Source: Corynebacterium provencense (GTDB taxonomy: Bacteria; Actinomycetota; Actinomycetes; Mycobacteriales; Mycobacteriaceae). From it: a stretch of DNA of 64,000 bases. Under the pieces are notes generated by a model, which searched no databases, was not told where the DNA came from, and worked only from the letters and a program-made list of their open reading frames with translations. The position numbers and the translations under genes are program-made. Of the stretch, positions 33,121 through 42,933 are shown in pieces. The stretch lies in the NCBI GenBank assembly GCA_900049755.1, contig LT160592.1, positions 1,200,858-1,264,857 of the forward strand, written 5' to 3'. Each line of letters begins with the position of its first letter. The first letter of the stretch is position 1.

Positions 33121-34551
33121 GTGGCTGACAAGAAGAAGATCTCCAACGTCCTGGCCGACCGTTACGCTTCCCCGGAGCTGACCCGAATCTGGAGCCCGGA
33201 GGACAAGATCCTCGCCGAGCGCCGCCTGTGGATCGCCGTGATGAAGGCCCAGAAGGAGATGGGGGTGGACATCGCCGACGGCGTCATCGAAGACTATGAA
33301 CGGGTCATCGACGACATTGACACCGTCTCCATCGCCGAGCGCGAGAAGGTCACCCGGCATGACGTCAAGGCCCGCATCGAGGAGTTCAACGCCCTCGCCG
33401 GCCACGAGGACATCCACAAGGGGATGACCAGCCGGGACCTCACCGAGAACGTTGAGCAGCTGCAGATCCGCCGCTCCCTGGAGATCGCCCGCGACAAGGC
33501 CGTCGCCGTCCTCGCCCGCATCGGCGAGCGGGCCGCCCGGTACAGGACCCTCGTCATGGCCGGCCGCTCCCACAACGTCGCAGCACAGGCGACCACCCTC
33601 GGCAAGCGGTTCGCCTCAGCCGCCGATGAACTGATGATCGGCATCGAGCGGATCGAGAACCTGCTGGACCGTTACCCGCTGCGCGGAGTCAAGGGCCCGA
33701 TGGGCACCAGTCAGGATATGCTCGACCTGCTCGGCGGAGATGTCGGGAAGCTGGAGGCATTCGAACGCAGGATCGCCGATGAGCTCGGATTCACCCGCAT
33801 CTTCGACTCCGTCGGGCAGGTGTACCCCCGTTCCCTCGACTTCGACGCCCTGTCAGCTCTCGTCGAGACCGGTGCCGCGATGTCTTCCCTGTCGATGACC
33901 ATCCGGCTGATGGCGGGCAACGAGACCGTGACCGAAGGGTTCAAGGAGGGGCAGGTCGGGTCATCGGCCATGCCGCACAAGATGAACGCAAGGTCCTGTG
34001 AACGTGTCGGGGGCATGCAGATCATCCTGCGCGGATATATGACGATGGTGTCTGACCTGGCAGGTTCGCAGTGGAACGAGGGTGACGTCTTCTGCTCGGT
34101 GGTGCGGCGGGTCGCCCTGCCGGACGCCTTCTTCACCTTCGACGGCCAGTGCGAGACTTTCCTCACCGTCCTGTCCGAGTTCGGTGTGTTCCCGGCGATG
34201 ATCGACCGCGAGCTCGAGCGTTACCTGCCGTTCCTCGCCACGACCCGTATTCTCATGGCCGCGGTGCGTGCGGGGGTGGGGCGCGAGACCGCCCACGAGA
34301 TCATCAAGGAGAACGCGGTTGCCGTCGCACTGAACATGCGTGAGAACGGTGGGGGTCAGGACCTCGTTGAACGGCTTGCCGCCGATGAGCGTTTCCCGCT
34401 CGACGAGCAGCAGCTCAGGGAGGCTCTGGCTGACCGTCACGCGTTCATCGGTGCCGCGGAGAACCAGGTGGACCGCGTCCTGGCACGGGTGGACGCCGTG
34501 GTCGCGAAGTATCCGGAGGCGGCGGCCTACACTCCGGGTGAGATCCTCTAG
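33121..34551 (+). CDS. purB: Adenylosuccinate lyase
   Basis: PurB releases fumarate from SAICAR (step 8 of IMP synthesis) and from adenylosuccinate (AMP synthesis). From GTG 33121 the 476-residue protein has LADRYASPELTRIW at the N-terminus, HEDIHKGMTSRDLTENVEQ, AGRSHNVAAQATTLGKRFA and the fumarase-superfamily signature GSSAMPHKMNARSCER (about residues 280-296). An upstream extension in frame has no ribosome site and was rejected. A near-perfect hairpin after the stop separates it from the convergent LysE-type gene. Confidence 0.96.
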   Translation: MADKKKISNVLADRYASPELTRIWSPEDKILAERRLWIAVMKAQKEMGVDIADGVIEDYERVIDDIDTVSIAEREKVTRHDVKARIEEFNALAGHEDIHKGMTSRDLTENVEQLQIRRSLEIARDKAVAVLARIGERAARYRTLVMAGRSHNVAAQATTLGKRFASAADELMIGIERIENLLDRYPLRGVKGPMGTSQDMLDLLGGDVGKLEAFERRIADELGFTRIFDSVGQVYPRSLDFDALSALVETGAAMSSLSMTIRLMAGNETVTEGFKEGQVGSSAMPHKMNARSCERVGGMQIILRGYMTMVSDLAGSQWNEGDVFCSVVRRVALPDAFFTFDGQCETFLTVLSEFGVFPAMIDRELERYLPFLATTRILMAAVRAGVGRETAHEIIKENAVAVALNMRENGGGQDLVERLAADERFPLDEQQLREALADRHAFIGAAENQVDRVLARVDAVVAKYPEAAAYTPGEIL

Positions 34552-34567
34552 GCGTCACCGCCCCAGG

Positions 34568-34599
34568 CGTCCCCGGGTGTGATTTCCACGCCGGGGACG
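34568..34599. terminator. Bidirectional terminator hairpin between purB and the LysE-type gene
   Basis: CGTCCCCGG (34568-34576) and CCGGGGACG (34591-34599) form a perfect 9-bp stem with a 14-base loop between two convergent genes. Confidence 0.7.
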
Positions 34600-34608
34600 G
34601 CCCCCACC

Positions 34609-35256
34609 TCACAACAGTGCGTCGAGGAGCATCCAGGTTCCGAAGCCGGTGAGGAAGATTCCGGAGCATACCGTGACTGCCGTCGCCAGGCGTGGCCGGC
34701 TGCGCAGCAGGGAGCGGGCCAGTACCGCGACGCCGGAGTAGACCACGAGAATCTCGAGTACGAATATCCCGCCGAGCAGTGCCATCTGTACCCCGGAGTG
34801 CCATCCTCCGGGGGTCAGGAACTGCGGCAGCAGTGCGAGGAGGAGCATGAGCCCCTTGGGGTTGATCCCGCTGACGCCCATGCCGCGGAGGAACTGGTGC
34901 AGTCCGTCGGAGGGCACGCCTGTGCCGGTCCCTGTGCCGGCGGCAGGGGCCGGAGAGACCAGGGCGGGGACGCCCCGGCGCAGTTCGAGGAGGTTGGTCA
35001 CGCCGAGCCAGACGATGTAGGTCGCCCCGACCACCGTCAGTACGGTGAGGAGGTCAGGGTGGGAGCTGACGACAGCTCCGACACCCCCGGCGATCACGGT
35101 GACCTCGACGATGTACCCGCCGGCGAGTCCGAGGACCGGGGGCACCACGGATCCGGTGCGCAGTCCGGCCGTGATCGCGTAGGCCCAGTCGGCGCCGGGC
35201 ATGACGGCGAAGATGCCGGCCGTGAGCGCGAACTGGAGCACGAGAGCTGTTTCCAC
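34609..35256 (-). CDS. LysE/RhtB-family amino-acid exporter
   Basis: The 215-residue membrane protein has six hydrophobic segments. The N-terminal signature is FAVMPGADWAYAITAGLRTG, matching the MPGPDFxxV... motif of LysE/RhtB exporters, and FLRGMGVSGINPKGLMLLLALLPQF is the second conserved motif. A loop near residue 115 carries a GTGTGTG tract. It would export an amino acid. It is divergent from an Lrp/AsnC-type regulator gene 83 bp away, which probably controls it, as lysG-lysE and lrp-brnFE do in C. glutamicum. The substrate is unknown. Confidence 0.88.
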   Translation of the reverse strand: METALVLQFALTAGIFAVMPGADWAYAITAGLRTGSVVPPVLGLAGGYIVEVTVIAGGVGAVVSSHPDLLTVLTVVGATYIVWLGVTNLLELRRGVPALVSPAPAAGTGTGTGVPSDGLHQFLRGMGVSGINPKGLMLLLALLPQFLTPGGWHSGVQMALLGGIFVLEILVVYSGVAVLARSLLRSRPRLATAVTVCSGIFLTGFGTWMLLDALL

Positions 35257-35339
35257 AGCTCACAAGCTTATTTCAGGATGAGGGGAATGTGTTTCGAACT
35301 TTGCGTCCGACATCGCCTGTCCGTGCAATAATATTCCGC

Positions 35340-35768
35340 ATGGACGCCGTCGACAGGAAAATCCTTGCACTGCTCCGGGATGACGGGAGAATGAGTGTCA
35401 CCGACCTCGCCGGCGCAGTCCGTCTCAGCGTGTCCTCCTGCCACCGGCGTCTGAAGGAACTGGAGCGCACCGGCGTCATCCTGGGCTACCACGCCGAGAT
35501 CGACCGGGCCGCCCTCGGACTGGCCTTTGAGGCGCTCGTTTTCGTCACCATGGGCAGGACCGATCAGGCCACGGTAGCCGCCTTCGAGGACGCCGTGTCC
35601 CGCGAACCCGCCGTGGTCTCCGCCGAGCGGGTCTTCGGCGAAACCGACTACATCCTGCGCACCCTGACCCGCGACCTCACCGGCTACCAGGAACTCTATG
35701 ACTCGGTGCTGGGGACGCTGCCCGGAGTGGAGCGGTTGACCTCGACCATGGTCATGAAGAGGCTCTGA
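35340..35768 (+). CDS. Lrp/AsnC-family transcriptional regulator
   Basis: From ATG 35340 the 142-residue protein starts MDAVDRKILALLRDDGRMSV, with the AsnC helix-turn-helix (VTDLAGAVRLSVSSCHRRLKELE) and the C-terminal RAM ligand-binding domain (LAFEALVFVTMG, VVSAERVFGETDYILRTL). Such proteins bind amino acids and switch transport or catabolic genes. It is divergent from a LysE-type exporter, whose expression it likely activates when the substrate accumulates. The 83-bp spacer is AT-richer than its surroundings (CAATAATATTCC), as expected for an Lrp-type binding region. Confidence 0.9.
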   Translation: MDAVDRKILALLRDDGRMSVTDLAGAVRLSVSSCHRRLKELERTGVILGYHAEIDRAALGLAFEALVFVTMGRTDQATVAAFEDAVSREPAVVSAERVFGETDYILRTLTRDLTGYQELYDSVLGTLPGVERLTSTMVMKRL

Positions 35769-35773
35769 CGGCA

Positions 35774-35813
35774 GGTCCGTCACTCCGCTGCCCGTCACTC
35801 CGCTGCCCGTCAC
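35774..35813. repeat. Short direct repeats between the lrp-type gene and pyc
   Basis: GTCACTCCGCTGCCC occurs twice in tandem and begins a third time (GTCACTCGAC), ending at the pyc stop codon. Confidence 0.75.
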
Positions 35814-38800
35814 TCGACGACGACGAGCAGGTCACCGCCCTCGACTTTCGTCGGCTGGGTCGTCACGACCCGGGTGACCGTCCCGTCGACCGGAGAGGTG
35901 ATCGTGGCCTCCATCTTCATCGCCTCGATGACGGCCACGGCGTCCCCGGCGGAGACTTCGTCGCCGACCTTCGCGGTGACCGTGACCGCACCGGCGAACG
36001 GTGCGGCAACCTGGCCGGGGACTGCAGGATCGGCCTTCTCCGCCGCAGCCGTCACAGATTCCACCGCACGGTCGCGTACCCGGACCGGCCTGATCTGACC
36101 GTCGACGGTGGTGACGACCCGTCGGATCCCCTTGTCGTCGGGTTCGCCCACCGCGTCGAGGCGTACCACCATCGCGGTGTTGCCTCTGATCCTCACGGCA
36201 GTCTCCTCACCCTCCTTCAGCCCGTAGAGGAACTGCCTGTCACTGAGGACGGAGACGTCACCGAATCGGCGCCGGTGCTCCTCGAATCCCTCCGTCTCCC
36301 GGGGGAACAGCAGCCGGTTGAGGGCGCTCCTGCGCGCCCGGGACGGTGCATCGGCCGGACCGCGCAGGTTCTCCTCCTCTCCGGCGGGGACCTCGACCAC
36401 CCGGGACGCGGTGGACCCCCTGCCCTCCAGGGCCAGCGTGCGCAGGGGCTCCGGCCAGCCTCCGGGAGGTGTCCCCAGCTCACCGCGGAGGAACGCGATG
36501 ACTGACGCCGGGATGTCGTACCGGCGGGGGTCGGCGGCGAACTCCCCGACAGTGACACCGGCGCCGACGAGATGTAGCGCCAGATCGCCGACGACCTTGG
36601 ACGAGGGGGTGACCTTCGTGGGGCGTCCGAGCAGGCGGTTCACCCCGGCATAGGCGTCCTCGATGAGTTCGAACCTGTCACCGAGGCCGAGGGCGACAGC
36701 CTGGGTGCGCAGGTTGGACAGCTGCCCTCCGGGGATCTCGTGGGTGTACACCCGTCCGGTGGGGCCCGGAAGCCCGGACTCGAAGGGCCGGTACACGGTT
36801 CGGACGGCCTCCCAGTACGGTTCCATCGAGTTCACGGCGTCCAGCCCGATGCCGGTGTCCCGGTCGGTGTGCGCGAACGCCGCCACGATCGCCGACAGGG
36901 AGGGCTGGGATGTTGTCCCGGCCATCGCGGCGCTGGCCCCGTCGACGGCGTCGGCACCCGCCTGCGCTGCGGCGAGGTAGGTCGCCAACTGCCCGCCCGC
37001 GGTGTCGTGGGTGTGGATGTGCACCGGCAGGTCGAAGTTCCTCCGCAGTGCGGTCACCAGGGTGGACACCGCGGCGGGGCGGAGAAGCCCGGCCATGTCC
37101 TTGACGGCCAGTACATGTGCCCCCGTCGCGACGATCTGTTCGGCCAGGCGCAGGTAGTAGTCCAGCGTGTAGAGGTCCTCGGCAGGGTCGGAGAGGTCCC
37201 CGGAGTACGCCATCGCCACCTCCGCCACCGCCGTCCCGGTCTCCAGGACCGCGTCGACGGCGGTGCGCATCTGGTCGATGTCGTTGAGTGCGTCGAAGAT
37301 GCGGAAGATGTCCACACCCGACACCGCCGCCTCCGCGACGAAGGAGCGGCACACCACGTCCGGGTACGGTGTGTAGCCGACGGTGTTCCGGCCCCGCAGG
37401 AGCATCTGGATGTTCATGTTCGGCATCGCCGTCCGCAGCCTGTCGAGTCTCTCCCACGGATCCTCGTGGAGGAACTGCAGGGCGACGTCGTAGGTCGCAC
37501 CGCCCCACGCCTCCACGGAGAGCAGTTCCGGGGTCAGCCGTGCGACAGCCTCTGCGGCGTCGACCAGGGCACTGGTCCGTACCCGGGTGGCGAGCAGTGA
37601 CTGGTGGGCGTCCCGGAAGGTCGTGTCCGTCACCGCGAGGGAGGCCCGGCTCCGGAGCCGACGGGAGAACTCCTCCGGCCCCACCTCACGCAGCAGGTCC
37701 CGGGAACCCCGGGGCAGGGGGGAGGCACCGTTGGTGTCACTGCCGTTGCGGGCGTCCTTCTCCCTCACCACCGGCGGAAGTTTGCGCGCCGGGATGACCT
37801 CCGCCGGCCGGTCACCGTTGGGCCGGTTGACGGTCACGTCGGCGAGGTAGTCGAGCAGTCGTCCGGCCTCGTCGTCGGCCGGCGGCGCCTGCAGCAGCCA
37901 CGGGTGGGTGGAGATGAACGACGTGGAGATCCGGCGGTGGAGGAAGTCGTCCTCGCGCAGCAGTGCGCGCAGGAACCCGATATTTGTCGCCACACCCGAG
38001 ACGGTGAACTCGTTGAGGGCCCGTCGGGCACGGGCGACAGCCTGGGCGAAGTCGGTGCCGCGGCAGGTCAGCTTCACCAGCATGGAGTCGAAGTTGGCCG
38101 TGATCTCTCCGCCGAGGCTCACCGCCCCGTCGAGACGGACACCTGCCCCGCCCGGTGAACGGTAGGCGGTGACCGTCCCGGTGTCCGGCCGGAATCCGTT
38201 GGCGGGGTCCTCGGTGGTGATCCGGCACTGGAGGGCCGCTCCCCGGGTCACGATGTCCTCCTGCCGCAGTCCCAGCTCATCGAGGGTGGCGCCGGCGGCG
38301 AGGTGGATCTGGGCCTTCACGATGTCTACCGAGGTGACCTCCTCGGTGACCGTGTGCTCGACCTGGATACGGGGGTTCATCTCGATGAAGACATGGTTGC
38401 CGGCGGCGTCGACGAGGAACTCCACCGTCCCGGCCCCCTGGTACCCGATTGCGCGGCAGAACGTCACGGCGTCCCTGCAGATACGGTCGCGCAGGTCAGG
38501 GTCGAGGTTCTGGGCGGGCGCGATCTCCACGACCTTCTGGTGCCGTCGCTGCAGCGAGCAGTCACGCTCGTAGAGGTGGATGACGCCGCCGTCACGGTCA
38601 CCGAGCACCTGGACCTCGATGTGCCGGGGATCGGTGACGGCCTGTTCGATGTACACCCTGGCGTCGCCGAAGGCCGCCGCAGCTTCCCGGGAGGCCTCCG
38701 CCGCCTTCTCGGCCAGCTCTCCGGGGGACGCCACGAACCGCATTCCCCGGCCCCCGCCACCGGCCACGGCCTTGACGAACAGCGGGTAGGCGCGGCCCGC

Positions 38801-39256
38801 GGCCATGGAGACGATGTCGTCGATGTCCTCGGAGGGTTCCGAGTCGTCGAGGACGGGAAGTCCGGCCCGTCGGGCAGCCCGGACCGCAGCCGCCTTGTCC
38901 CCGGTGAGTTCCAGGGTCTCCGGTGACGGCCCGATGAAGGTGATGCCGTTGTCGGCGCAGGCGCGGGCCAGGGCCGCGTTCTCCGACAGGAAGCCGTAGC
39001 CGGGGTAGACGGCGTCCGCCCCGGTCTGCTCTGCGGCCCGGATGATCTCGTCGACGTCGAGGTAGGCCTTGACCGGGGAACCGTCCGTCCCGATGCGTAC
39101 CGCTTCGGTGGCGAAGGAACGGTGGAAGGAGTTGCGGTCCTCCCGCGGGTACACCGCGACAGTGCGGGCGCCGGTCTCGTAGGCGGCACGGAAGGCGCGG
39201 ACGGCGATCTCGCCACGGTTGGCGACGAGAATCCTGTCGAAGGAGGGGAGTGCCAT
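35810..39256 (-). CDS. pyc: Pyruvate carboxylase
   Basis: This single-chain biotin enzyme makes oxaloacetate from pyruvate, bicarbonate and ATP, the main anaplerotic step of corynebacteria in addition to PEP carboxylase. The 1148-residue protein shows domains in order: biotin carboxylase (ILVANRGEIAVRAFRA, FVKAVAGGGGRGMRFV, EMNPRIQVEHTVTEE), carboxyltransferase (TDTTFRDAHQSLLATR, FDALNDIDQMRTAV, VHIHTHDTAGGQ) and the C-terminal biotinyl domain with VIEAMKMEATITSP, biotin on that Lys. The size matches the C. glutamicum enzyme (1140). A prpC gene lies 15 bp upstream on the same strand, so the two are probably cotranscribed. Confidence 0.97.
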   Translation of the reverse strand: MALPSFDRILVANRGEIAVRAFRAAYETGARTVAVYPREDRNSFHRSFATEAVRIGTDGSPVKAYLDVDEIIRAAEQTGADAVYPGYGFLSENAALARACADNGITFIGPSPETLELTGDKAAAVRAARRAGLPVLDDSEPSEDIDDIVSMAAGRAYPLFVKAVAGGGGRGMRFVASPGELAEKAAEASREAAAAFGDARVYIEQAVTDPRHIEVQVLGDRDGGVIHLYERDCSLQRRHQKVVEIAPAQNLDPDLRDRICRDAVTFCRAIGYQGAGTVEFLVDAAGNHVFIEMNPRIQVEHTVTEEVTSVDIVKAQIHLAAGATLDELGLRQEDIVTRGAALQCRITTEDPANGFRPDTGTVTAYRSPGGAGVRLDGAVSLGGEITANFDSMLVKLTCRGTDFAQAVARARRALNEFTVSGVATNIGFLRALLREDDFLHRRISTSFISTHPWLLQAPPADDEAGRLLDYLADVTVNRPNGDRPAEVIPARKLPPVVREKDARNGSDTNGASPLPRGSRDLLREVGPEEFSRRLRSRASLAVTDTTFRDAHQSLLATRVRTSALVDAAEAVARLTPELLSVEAWGGATYDVALQFLHEDPWERLDRLRTAMPNMNIQMLLRGRNTVGYTPYPDVVCRSFVAEAAVSGVDIFRIFDALNDIDQMRTAVDAVLETGTAVAEVAMAYSGDLSDPAEDLYTLDYYLRLAEQIVATGAHVLAVKDMAGLLRPAAVSTLVTALRRNFDLPVHIHTHDTAGGQLATYLAAAQAGADAVDGASAAMAGTTSQPSLSAIVAAFAHTDRDTGIGLDAVNSMEPYWEAVRTVYRPFESGLPGPTGRVYTHEIPGGQLSNLRTQAVALGLGDRFELIEDAYAGVNRLLGRPTKVTPSSKVVGDLALHLVGAGVTVGEFAADPRRYDIPASVIAFLRGELGTPPGGWPEPLRTLALEGRGSTASRVVEVPAGEEENLRGPADAPSRARRSALNRLLFPRETEGFEEHRRRFGDVSVLSDRQFLYGLKEGEETAVRIRGNTAMVVRLDAVGEPDDKGIRRVVTTVDGQIRPVRVRDRAVESVTAAAEKADPAVPGQVAAPFAGAVTVTAKVGDEVSAGDAVAVIEAMKMEATITSPVDGTVTRVVTTQPTKVEGGDLLVVVE

Positions 39257-39271
39257 CTGAGGCCGGTCCTT

Positions 39272-40429
39272 TCAGGCGGCCGGACGGTCGTTGACCGACC
39301 GCTGGGGTTCGCCGTTGTAGGCGGACAGCGGGCGGATCAGCGCATTGTCCGCGTTCTGTTCCGCAATGTGCGCGGTCCAGCCGACGACCCGGGCGATCAC
39401 GAAGATCGGTGTGAAGAACGGGATGTCGATACCGAGCATGTAGTAGGTCGGTCCTGCGGGGAAGTCGAGGTTCGGCAGGATTCCCGTGCGCTTCTCCATG
39501 GCGTCCTGCATCTTCTCGTACATCTCCACCCACTTCGCTCCGTCGTGGTTGGCCGCGGTGCGCCGCATCGCGGCCTCCATCGACGGGACCCGGGAGTCAC
39601 CGCGCTTGTACACGCGGTGCCCGAAGCCCATGATCTTCTCCTTGCGGTCCGCCTTGTCCAGGACCCAGGCCTCGGCCCGGTCGGGGTCACCGACCTCGAG
39701 GAAGTTGTGCATCACGGCCTCGTTCGCGCCACCGTGCAGCGGGCCCTTCAGCGCACCGATCGCCCCGGTGACCGCGGAGTAGGTGTCCGAGGTCGTCGAC
39801 GCGATGACCCGGCCGGTGAAGGTCGAGGCGTTGAACGAGTGCTCGGCGTAGAGGGTGAGTGACTGGTCGAAGGCCTCGACATCGTCGGGACGGGTCGCCG
39901 GGGACCCCTCGCCGTCCCCGAAGGCCATGTACAGGTAGTTCTCGGCGATGGAACGGTCAGGGGAGGGGGCGATGAAGCCCAGTCCCCGGCGTCGGCGCAT
40001 GTCGTAGGCGACGACGGTGGGAAGTTTCGCCAGGAGGTTGAGGCCGATACGTCGGACCCCGTCGCCCGACCGGTCACCGGCCTGCGGGTCGTGGGCACCG
40101 ATCCAGGACACGGCGGTGCGGCAGACGTCCATGGGGTGGCAGTCCTGCGGCAGACCGTCGACGAGGTCGACCAGGGCCTGCGGGATCCCGCGCAGGGACC
40201 GTTCCGTCCTCTCGAACTCCTCCTTCTGTTCGGGGGTCGGAAGTTCCCCGTTCCACAGCAGGTAGGCGACGTCCTCGAAGGTGCAGTGCTCGACGAGCTC
40301 CTGGACCGGGTAGCCCCGGTAGGTCAGGGAGTTGGTCTCCGGGACGACCTTGGAGACGGCGGTGTAGTCGACGATGACGCCGTTGAGACCCTTGCGGACC
40401 TCGGTGGCGGTGGAATCTGTGGCGTTCAT
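39272..40429 (-). CDS. prpC: 2-Methylcitrate synthase
   Basis: PrpC condenses propionyl-CoA with oxaloacetate to 2-methylcitrate. From ATG 40429 the 385-residue protein has citrate-synthase-family motifs: SLTYRGYPVQELVEHCTFEDVAYLLW, GPLHGGANEAVM (catalytic His), GFGHRVYKRGDSR (His) and PNLDFPAGPTYYMLGI (Asp). Together with prpB and prpD immediately upstream it forms the methylcitrate cycle. The short length (about 385 against about 430) is typical of methylcitrate synthases rather than GltA. An in-frame extension upstream overlaps prpB and has no start signal. Confidence 0.94.
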   Translation of the reverse strand: MNATDSTATEVRKGLNGVIVDYTAVSKVVPETNSLTYRGYPVQELVEHCTFEDVAYLLWNGELPTPEQKEEFERTERSLRGIPQALVDLVDGLPQDCHPMDVCRTAVSWIGAHDPQAGDRSGDGVRRIGLNLLAKLPTVVAYDMRRRRGLGFIAPSPDRSIAENYLYMAFGDGEGSPATRPDDVEAFDQSLTLYAEHSFNASTFTGRVIASTTSDTYSAVTGAIGALKGPLHGGANEAVMHNFLEVGDPDRAEAWVLDKADRKEKIMGFGHRVYKRGDSRVPSMEAAMRRTAANHDGAKWVEMYEKMQDAMEKRTGILPNLDFPAGPTYYMLGIDIPFFTPIFVIARVVGWTAHIAEQNADNALIRPLSAYNGEPQRSVNDRPAA

Positions 40430-40463
40430 GGTGGTGGCTCCTCTCACGGAAGTGGTGTGCCGG

Positions 40464-41387
40464 TCAGGCGGTGGGATCGTAGGTGTCGGGGGAGTAGGTG
40501 AAGACGCTGGTGTCGAACTCGTTGTATTCCCGGTAGCGCAGCAGTTCGTAGAGTCGCGACCGGTGCTGCATACGGTCCAGCCAGTCACGCTGGGTTCCGG
40601 TGGATGCGATGTCGCCCAGTGCCTGTTCAACCTGGCCCATGGCTATACGCAGGGTGGTCACGGGGAAGATCACGGCGTTGTAGCCGAGGTCCTCCAGGGT
40701 CTTTGCGCCGAGCAGCTCAGATTTCCCGAACTCGGTCATGTTCGCCAGCAACGGGACGTCGACCGCGGCCCGGAACTTCTCGAACTCCGCCGGGGTACGG
40801 AGGGCTTCGGTGAAGATGAGGTCGGCACCGGCGTCCGCGTAGGCCTTCGCCCGTTCCACGGCACTGTCGATGCCCTCGACCCCGGCGGCGTCGGTCCGGG
40901 CGCAGATGACGAACTGGTCGTCCCGGCGTTCCTTCACCGCCGCGCCGATGCGACGCAGCATCACCTCGGTAGGCACGACCTCCTTGCCGTCGAGATGGCC
41001 GCAGCGTTTCGGATTGACCTGGTCCTCCAGGTGGCAGCCGGCGATCCCGGCGTCCTCCAGCTCGGACACGGTCCTGGCCGCCGACATGGGTTCGCCGAAC
41101 CCGGTGTCCGCGTCGACCAGTACGGGCAGGTCGGTGGCTCTGGCGATCTGGCGGGCGCGTCCGGCGACCTCGGTGAGGGTCGTCAGGCCGATGTCCGGAA
41201 GTGCCAGGTCAGCGGCGACGACCGCCCCGGAGACGTAGACGCCCTCGAAGCCCTTGTCCTGGACGGCGCGGGCGACGAGCGGGGAGAATGCGCCGGGGAG
41301 CCGGGTGATCCGTGTCGAGGTGAGGGAGTCCCTCAGCGCCCGGCGACGGTCGGTGGGAGGGACGGTGCTCGAGTACAGGCCGGACAT
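40464..41387 (-). CDS. prpB: 2-Methylisocitrate lyase
   Basis: PrpB splits 2-methylisocitrate into pyruvate and succinate, the last step of the methylcitrate cycle. The start is ATG 41387, overlapping the prpD stop (TGATG); the GTG at 41390 is a less likely alternative. The 307-residue protein carries the ICL/PEPM family motifs LVDADTGFGEP, HLEDQVNPKRCGHLDGKEVV (active-site Cys in KRCGH) and ICARTDA. It lies between prpD and prpC in one leftward operon. Confidence 0.95.
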   Translation of the reverse strand: MSGLYSSTVPPTDRRRALRDSLTSTRITRLPGAFSPLVARAVQDKGFEGVYVSGAVVAADLALPDIGLTTLTEVAGRARQIARATDLPVLVDADTGFGEPMSAARTVSELEDAGIAGCHLEDQVNPKRCGHLDGKEVVPTEVMLRRIGAAVKERRDDQFVICARTDAAGVEGIDSAVERAKAYADAGADLIFTEALRTPAEFEKFRAAVDVPLLANMTEFGKSELLGAKTLEDLGYNAVIFPVTTLRIAMGQVEQALGDIASTGTQRDWLDRMQHRSRLYELLRYREYNEFDTSVFTYSPDTYDPTA

Positions 41388-42901
41388 CACAGGATCCCGT
41401 CGGGGATCGCGGGCGCCTTGGCCAGGGTGTCGGCGTCGAAGGTCACGGTGAGCTGGTCGAGCTCGTCAGGGCCCAGGGACGCCGTGTTGCGGGCGGCGTC
41501 GAGGAAACGGTCCTGTTCCTTGTCCGGTACCAGTCCCTCGGCCAGGGTGCGGAACTTGTTCTCGTACTGGGCGCGGTCGAAGGGGTGGGCGCCGAGCGGG
41601 TGGGCGTTGGCGACGGCGAGCTCGTCCTCGATGACGGTCCCGTCCTCCATGGTGACCACCGCCCGGGCACCGAAGGCCTTCACCGCCGGGTCACTGGAGT
41701 GGTACCGGCGGGTCCACTCCGGGTCTTCGACGGTGGAGATCTTCCGCCACAGTCGGACGGTGGACGGGCGGTGGGCGCGTTCGGGGGAGTAGGAGGTGCT
41801 GTAGTCCCAGACACCGTCCTCGAGGGCCACGGCGAAGATGTACATCACCGAGTGGTCGAGGGTCTCACGGGAGGCGTCGGGGTCGAACTTCTGCGGGTCA
41901 TTCGCACCGGTGCCGATGACGTGGTGGGTGTGGTGGCTGGTGTGCAGGACGACCGACCTGATCTTGTCGAGGTCGTCGATCCGGTCGCGGAGGAGGAAGG
42001 CCAGGTCGATGGGGGCCTGGGACTGGTACTCCGCCGAGTGTTCCTTGGTGTAGGTGTCGAGGATGGCCCGCTTGCCCTCGCCCGGTGCGGGGAGCGGGAC
42101 GGTGTACTCGGCGTCCGGCCCGTCGAGCAGCCACGCGATGACGCCGTCCTCACCCTCCCAGATGGGGGCGGGGGCTCCCTCGCCACGCATCGCGCGGTCG
42201 ACGGCCTCCACCGCCATCTTCCCGGCGAAGGCGGGGGCGAAGGCCTTCCAGGAACTGATGAGTCCCTTACGCGACTGCCGGGTGGCGGTGGTGGTGTGCA
42301 GTGCCTGGCCGACCGCCTGGTAGATGGTTTCGGGGTCGAGCCTGAGCAGGGCGCCGAGACCTGCGGCGACGGAGGGCCCGAGGTGCGCCACATGGTCGAT
42401 CTTGTGGGCGTGCAGGCAGATGCCCTTGACGAGGTCGACCTGGATCTCGTAACCGGTGACGATACCGCGGATGAGGTCTTCACCGGTCAGGCCGCGGGCT
42501 GCGGCCTGCCGCTGGGCGACGGCGAGGACCGGGGGGATGTTGTCTCCGGGGTGGGAGTATTCGGCGGCGAGGAAGGTGTCGTGGTAGTCGAGTTCGCGCA
42601 CGGCGACACCGTTGGCCATGGCCGCCCATTCCGGTGCATAGGTCCCCGGGACGCCGAAGACGGTGGAGCCCGGGCTCATGGGGCGGGCCATGGCCTGGTT
42701 ACGGGCGGTCGACGGCGGTCGGCGGAGTACCGAGGCGACGGCGACGGAGGCGTTGTCGATGATGCGGTTGACCGCCATGTCCGCTGATTCGGCGGGCACG
42801 GCCACCGGATCGGCGGCGACCTGTGCGATCTTCCAGGCGAGGTGTTCGCTTCGGGGGAAGTCTTCGGCGGACGGGTGGACGCGGACGATGTGATTCTCCA
42901 C
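41387..42901 (-). CDS. prpD: 2-Methylcitrate dehydratase
   Basis: PrpD dehydrates 2-methylcitrate to 2-methyl-cis-aconitate. From GTG 42901 (AGGAGA about 9 nt upstream) the 504-residue protein starts [26 protein letters not shown], closely like C. glutamicum PrpD2, and has the MmgE/PrpD signatures [22 protein letters not shown] and [22 protein letters not shown]. An upstream in-frame ATG 42934 would add eleven unlikely residues. It is the first gene of prpDBC. A CRP/GlxR-like box lies at 42918-42933. Hydration of the product to methylisocitrate is left to aconitase, elsewhere in the genome. Confidence 0.95.
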   Translation of the reverse strand: MENHIVRVHPSAEDFPRSEHLAWKIAQVAADPVAVPAESADMAVNRIIDNASVAVASVLRRPPSTARNQAMARPMSPGSTVFGVPGTYAPEWAAMANGVAVRELDYHDTFLAAEYSHPGDNIPPVLAVAQRQAAARGLTGEDLIRGIVTGYEIQVDLVKGICLHAHKIDHVAHLGPSVAAGLGALLRLDPETIYQAVGQALHTTTATRQSRKGLISSWKAFAPAFAGKMAVEAVDRAMRGEGAPAPIWEGEDGVIAWLLDGPDAEYTVPLPAPGEGKRAILDTYTKEHSAEYQSQAPIDLAFLLRDRIDDLDKIRSVVLHTSHHTHHVIGTGANDPQKFDPDASRETLDHSVMYIFAVALEDGVWDYSTSYSPERAHRPSTVRLWRKISTVEDPEWTRRYHSSDPAVKAFGARAVVTMEDGTVIEDELAVANAHPLGAHPFDRAQYENKFRTLAEGLVPDKEQDRFLDAARNTASLGPDELDQLTVTFDADTLAKAPAIPDGIL

Positions 42902-42917
42902 GGAACAGATTCTCCTT

Positions 42918-42933
42918 TGTGACGGGTGACACA
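42918..42933 (-). promoter_or_regulatory. Candidate GlxR/CRP box upstream of prpD
   Basis: TGTGACGGGTGACACA matches the CRP-type consensus TGTGA-N6-TCACA except for one base (ACACA). It lies 17-32 bp before the prpD start. GlxR is the CRP-type regulator of corynebacteria. The closeness to the start codon would favour repression. Confidence 0.35.

Noticed and set aside
41387..41390. GTG 41390 as prpB start
   Set aside because: ATG 41387 gives the TGATG overlap with prpD that is usual for coupled genes.
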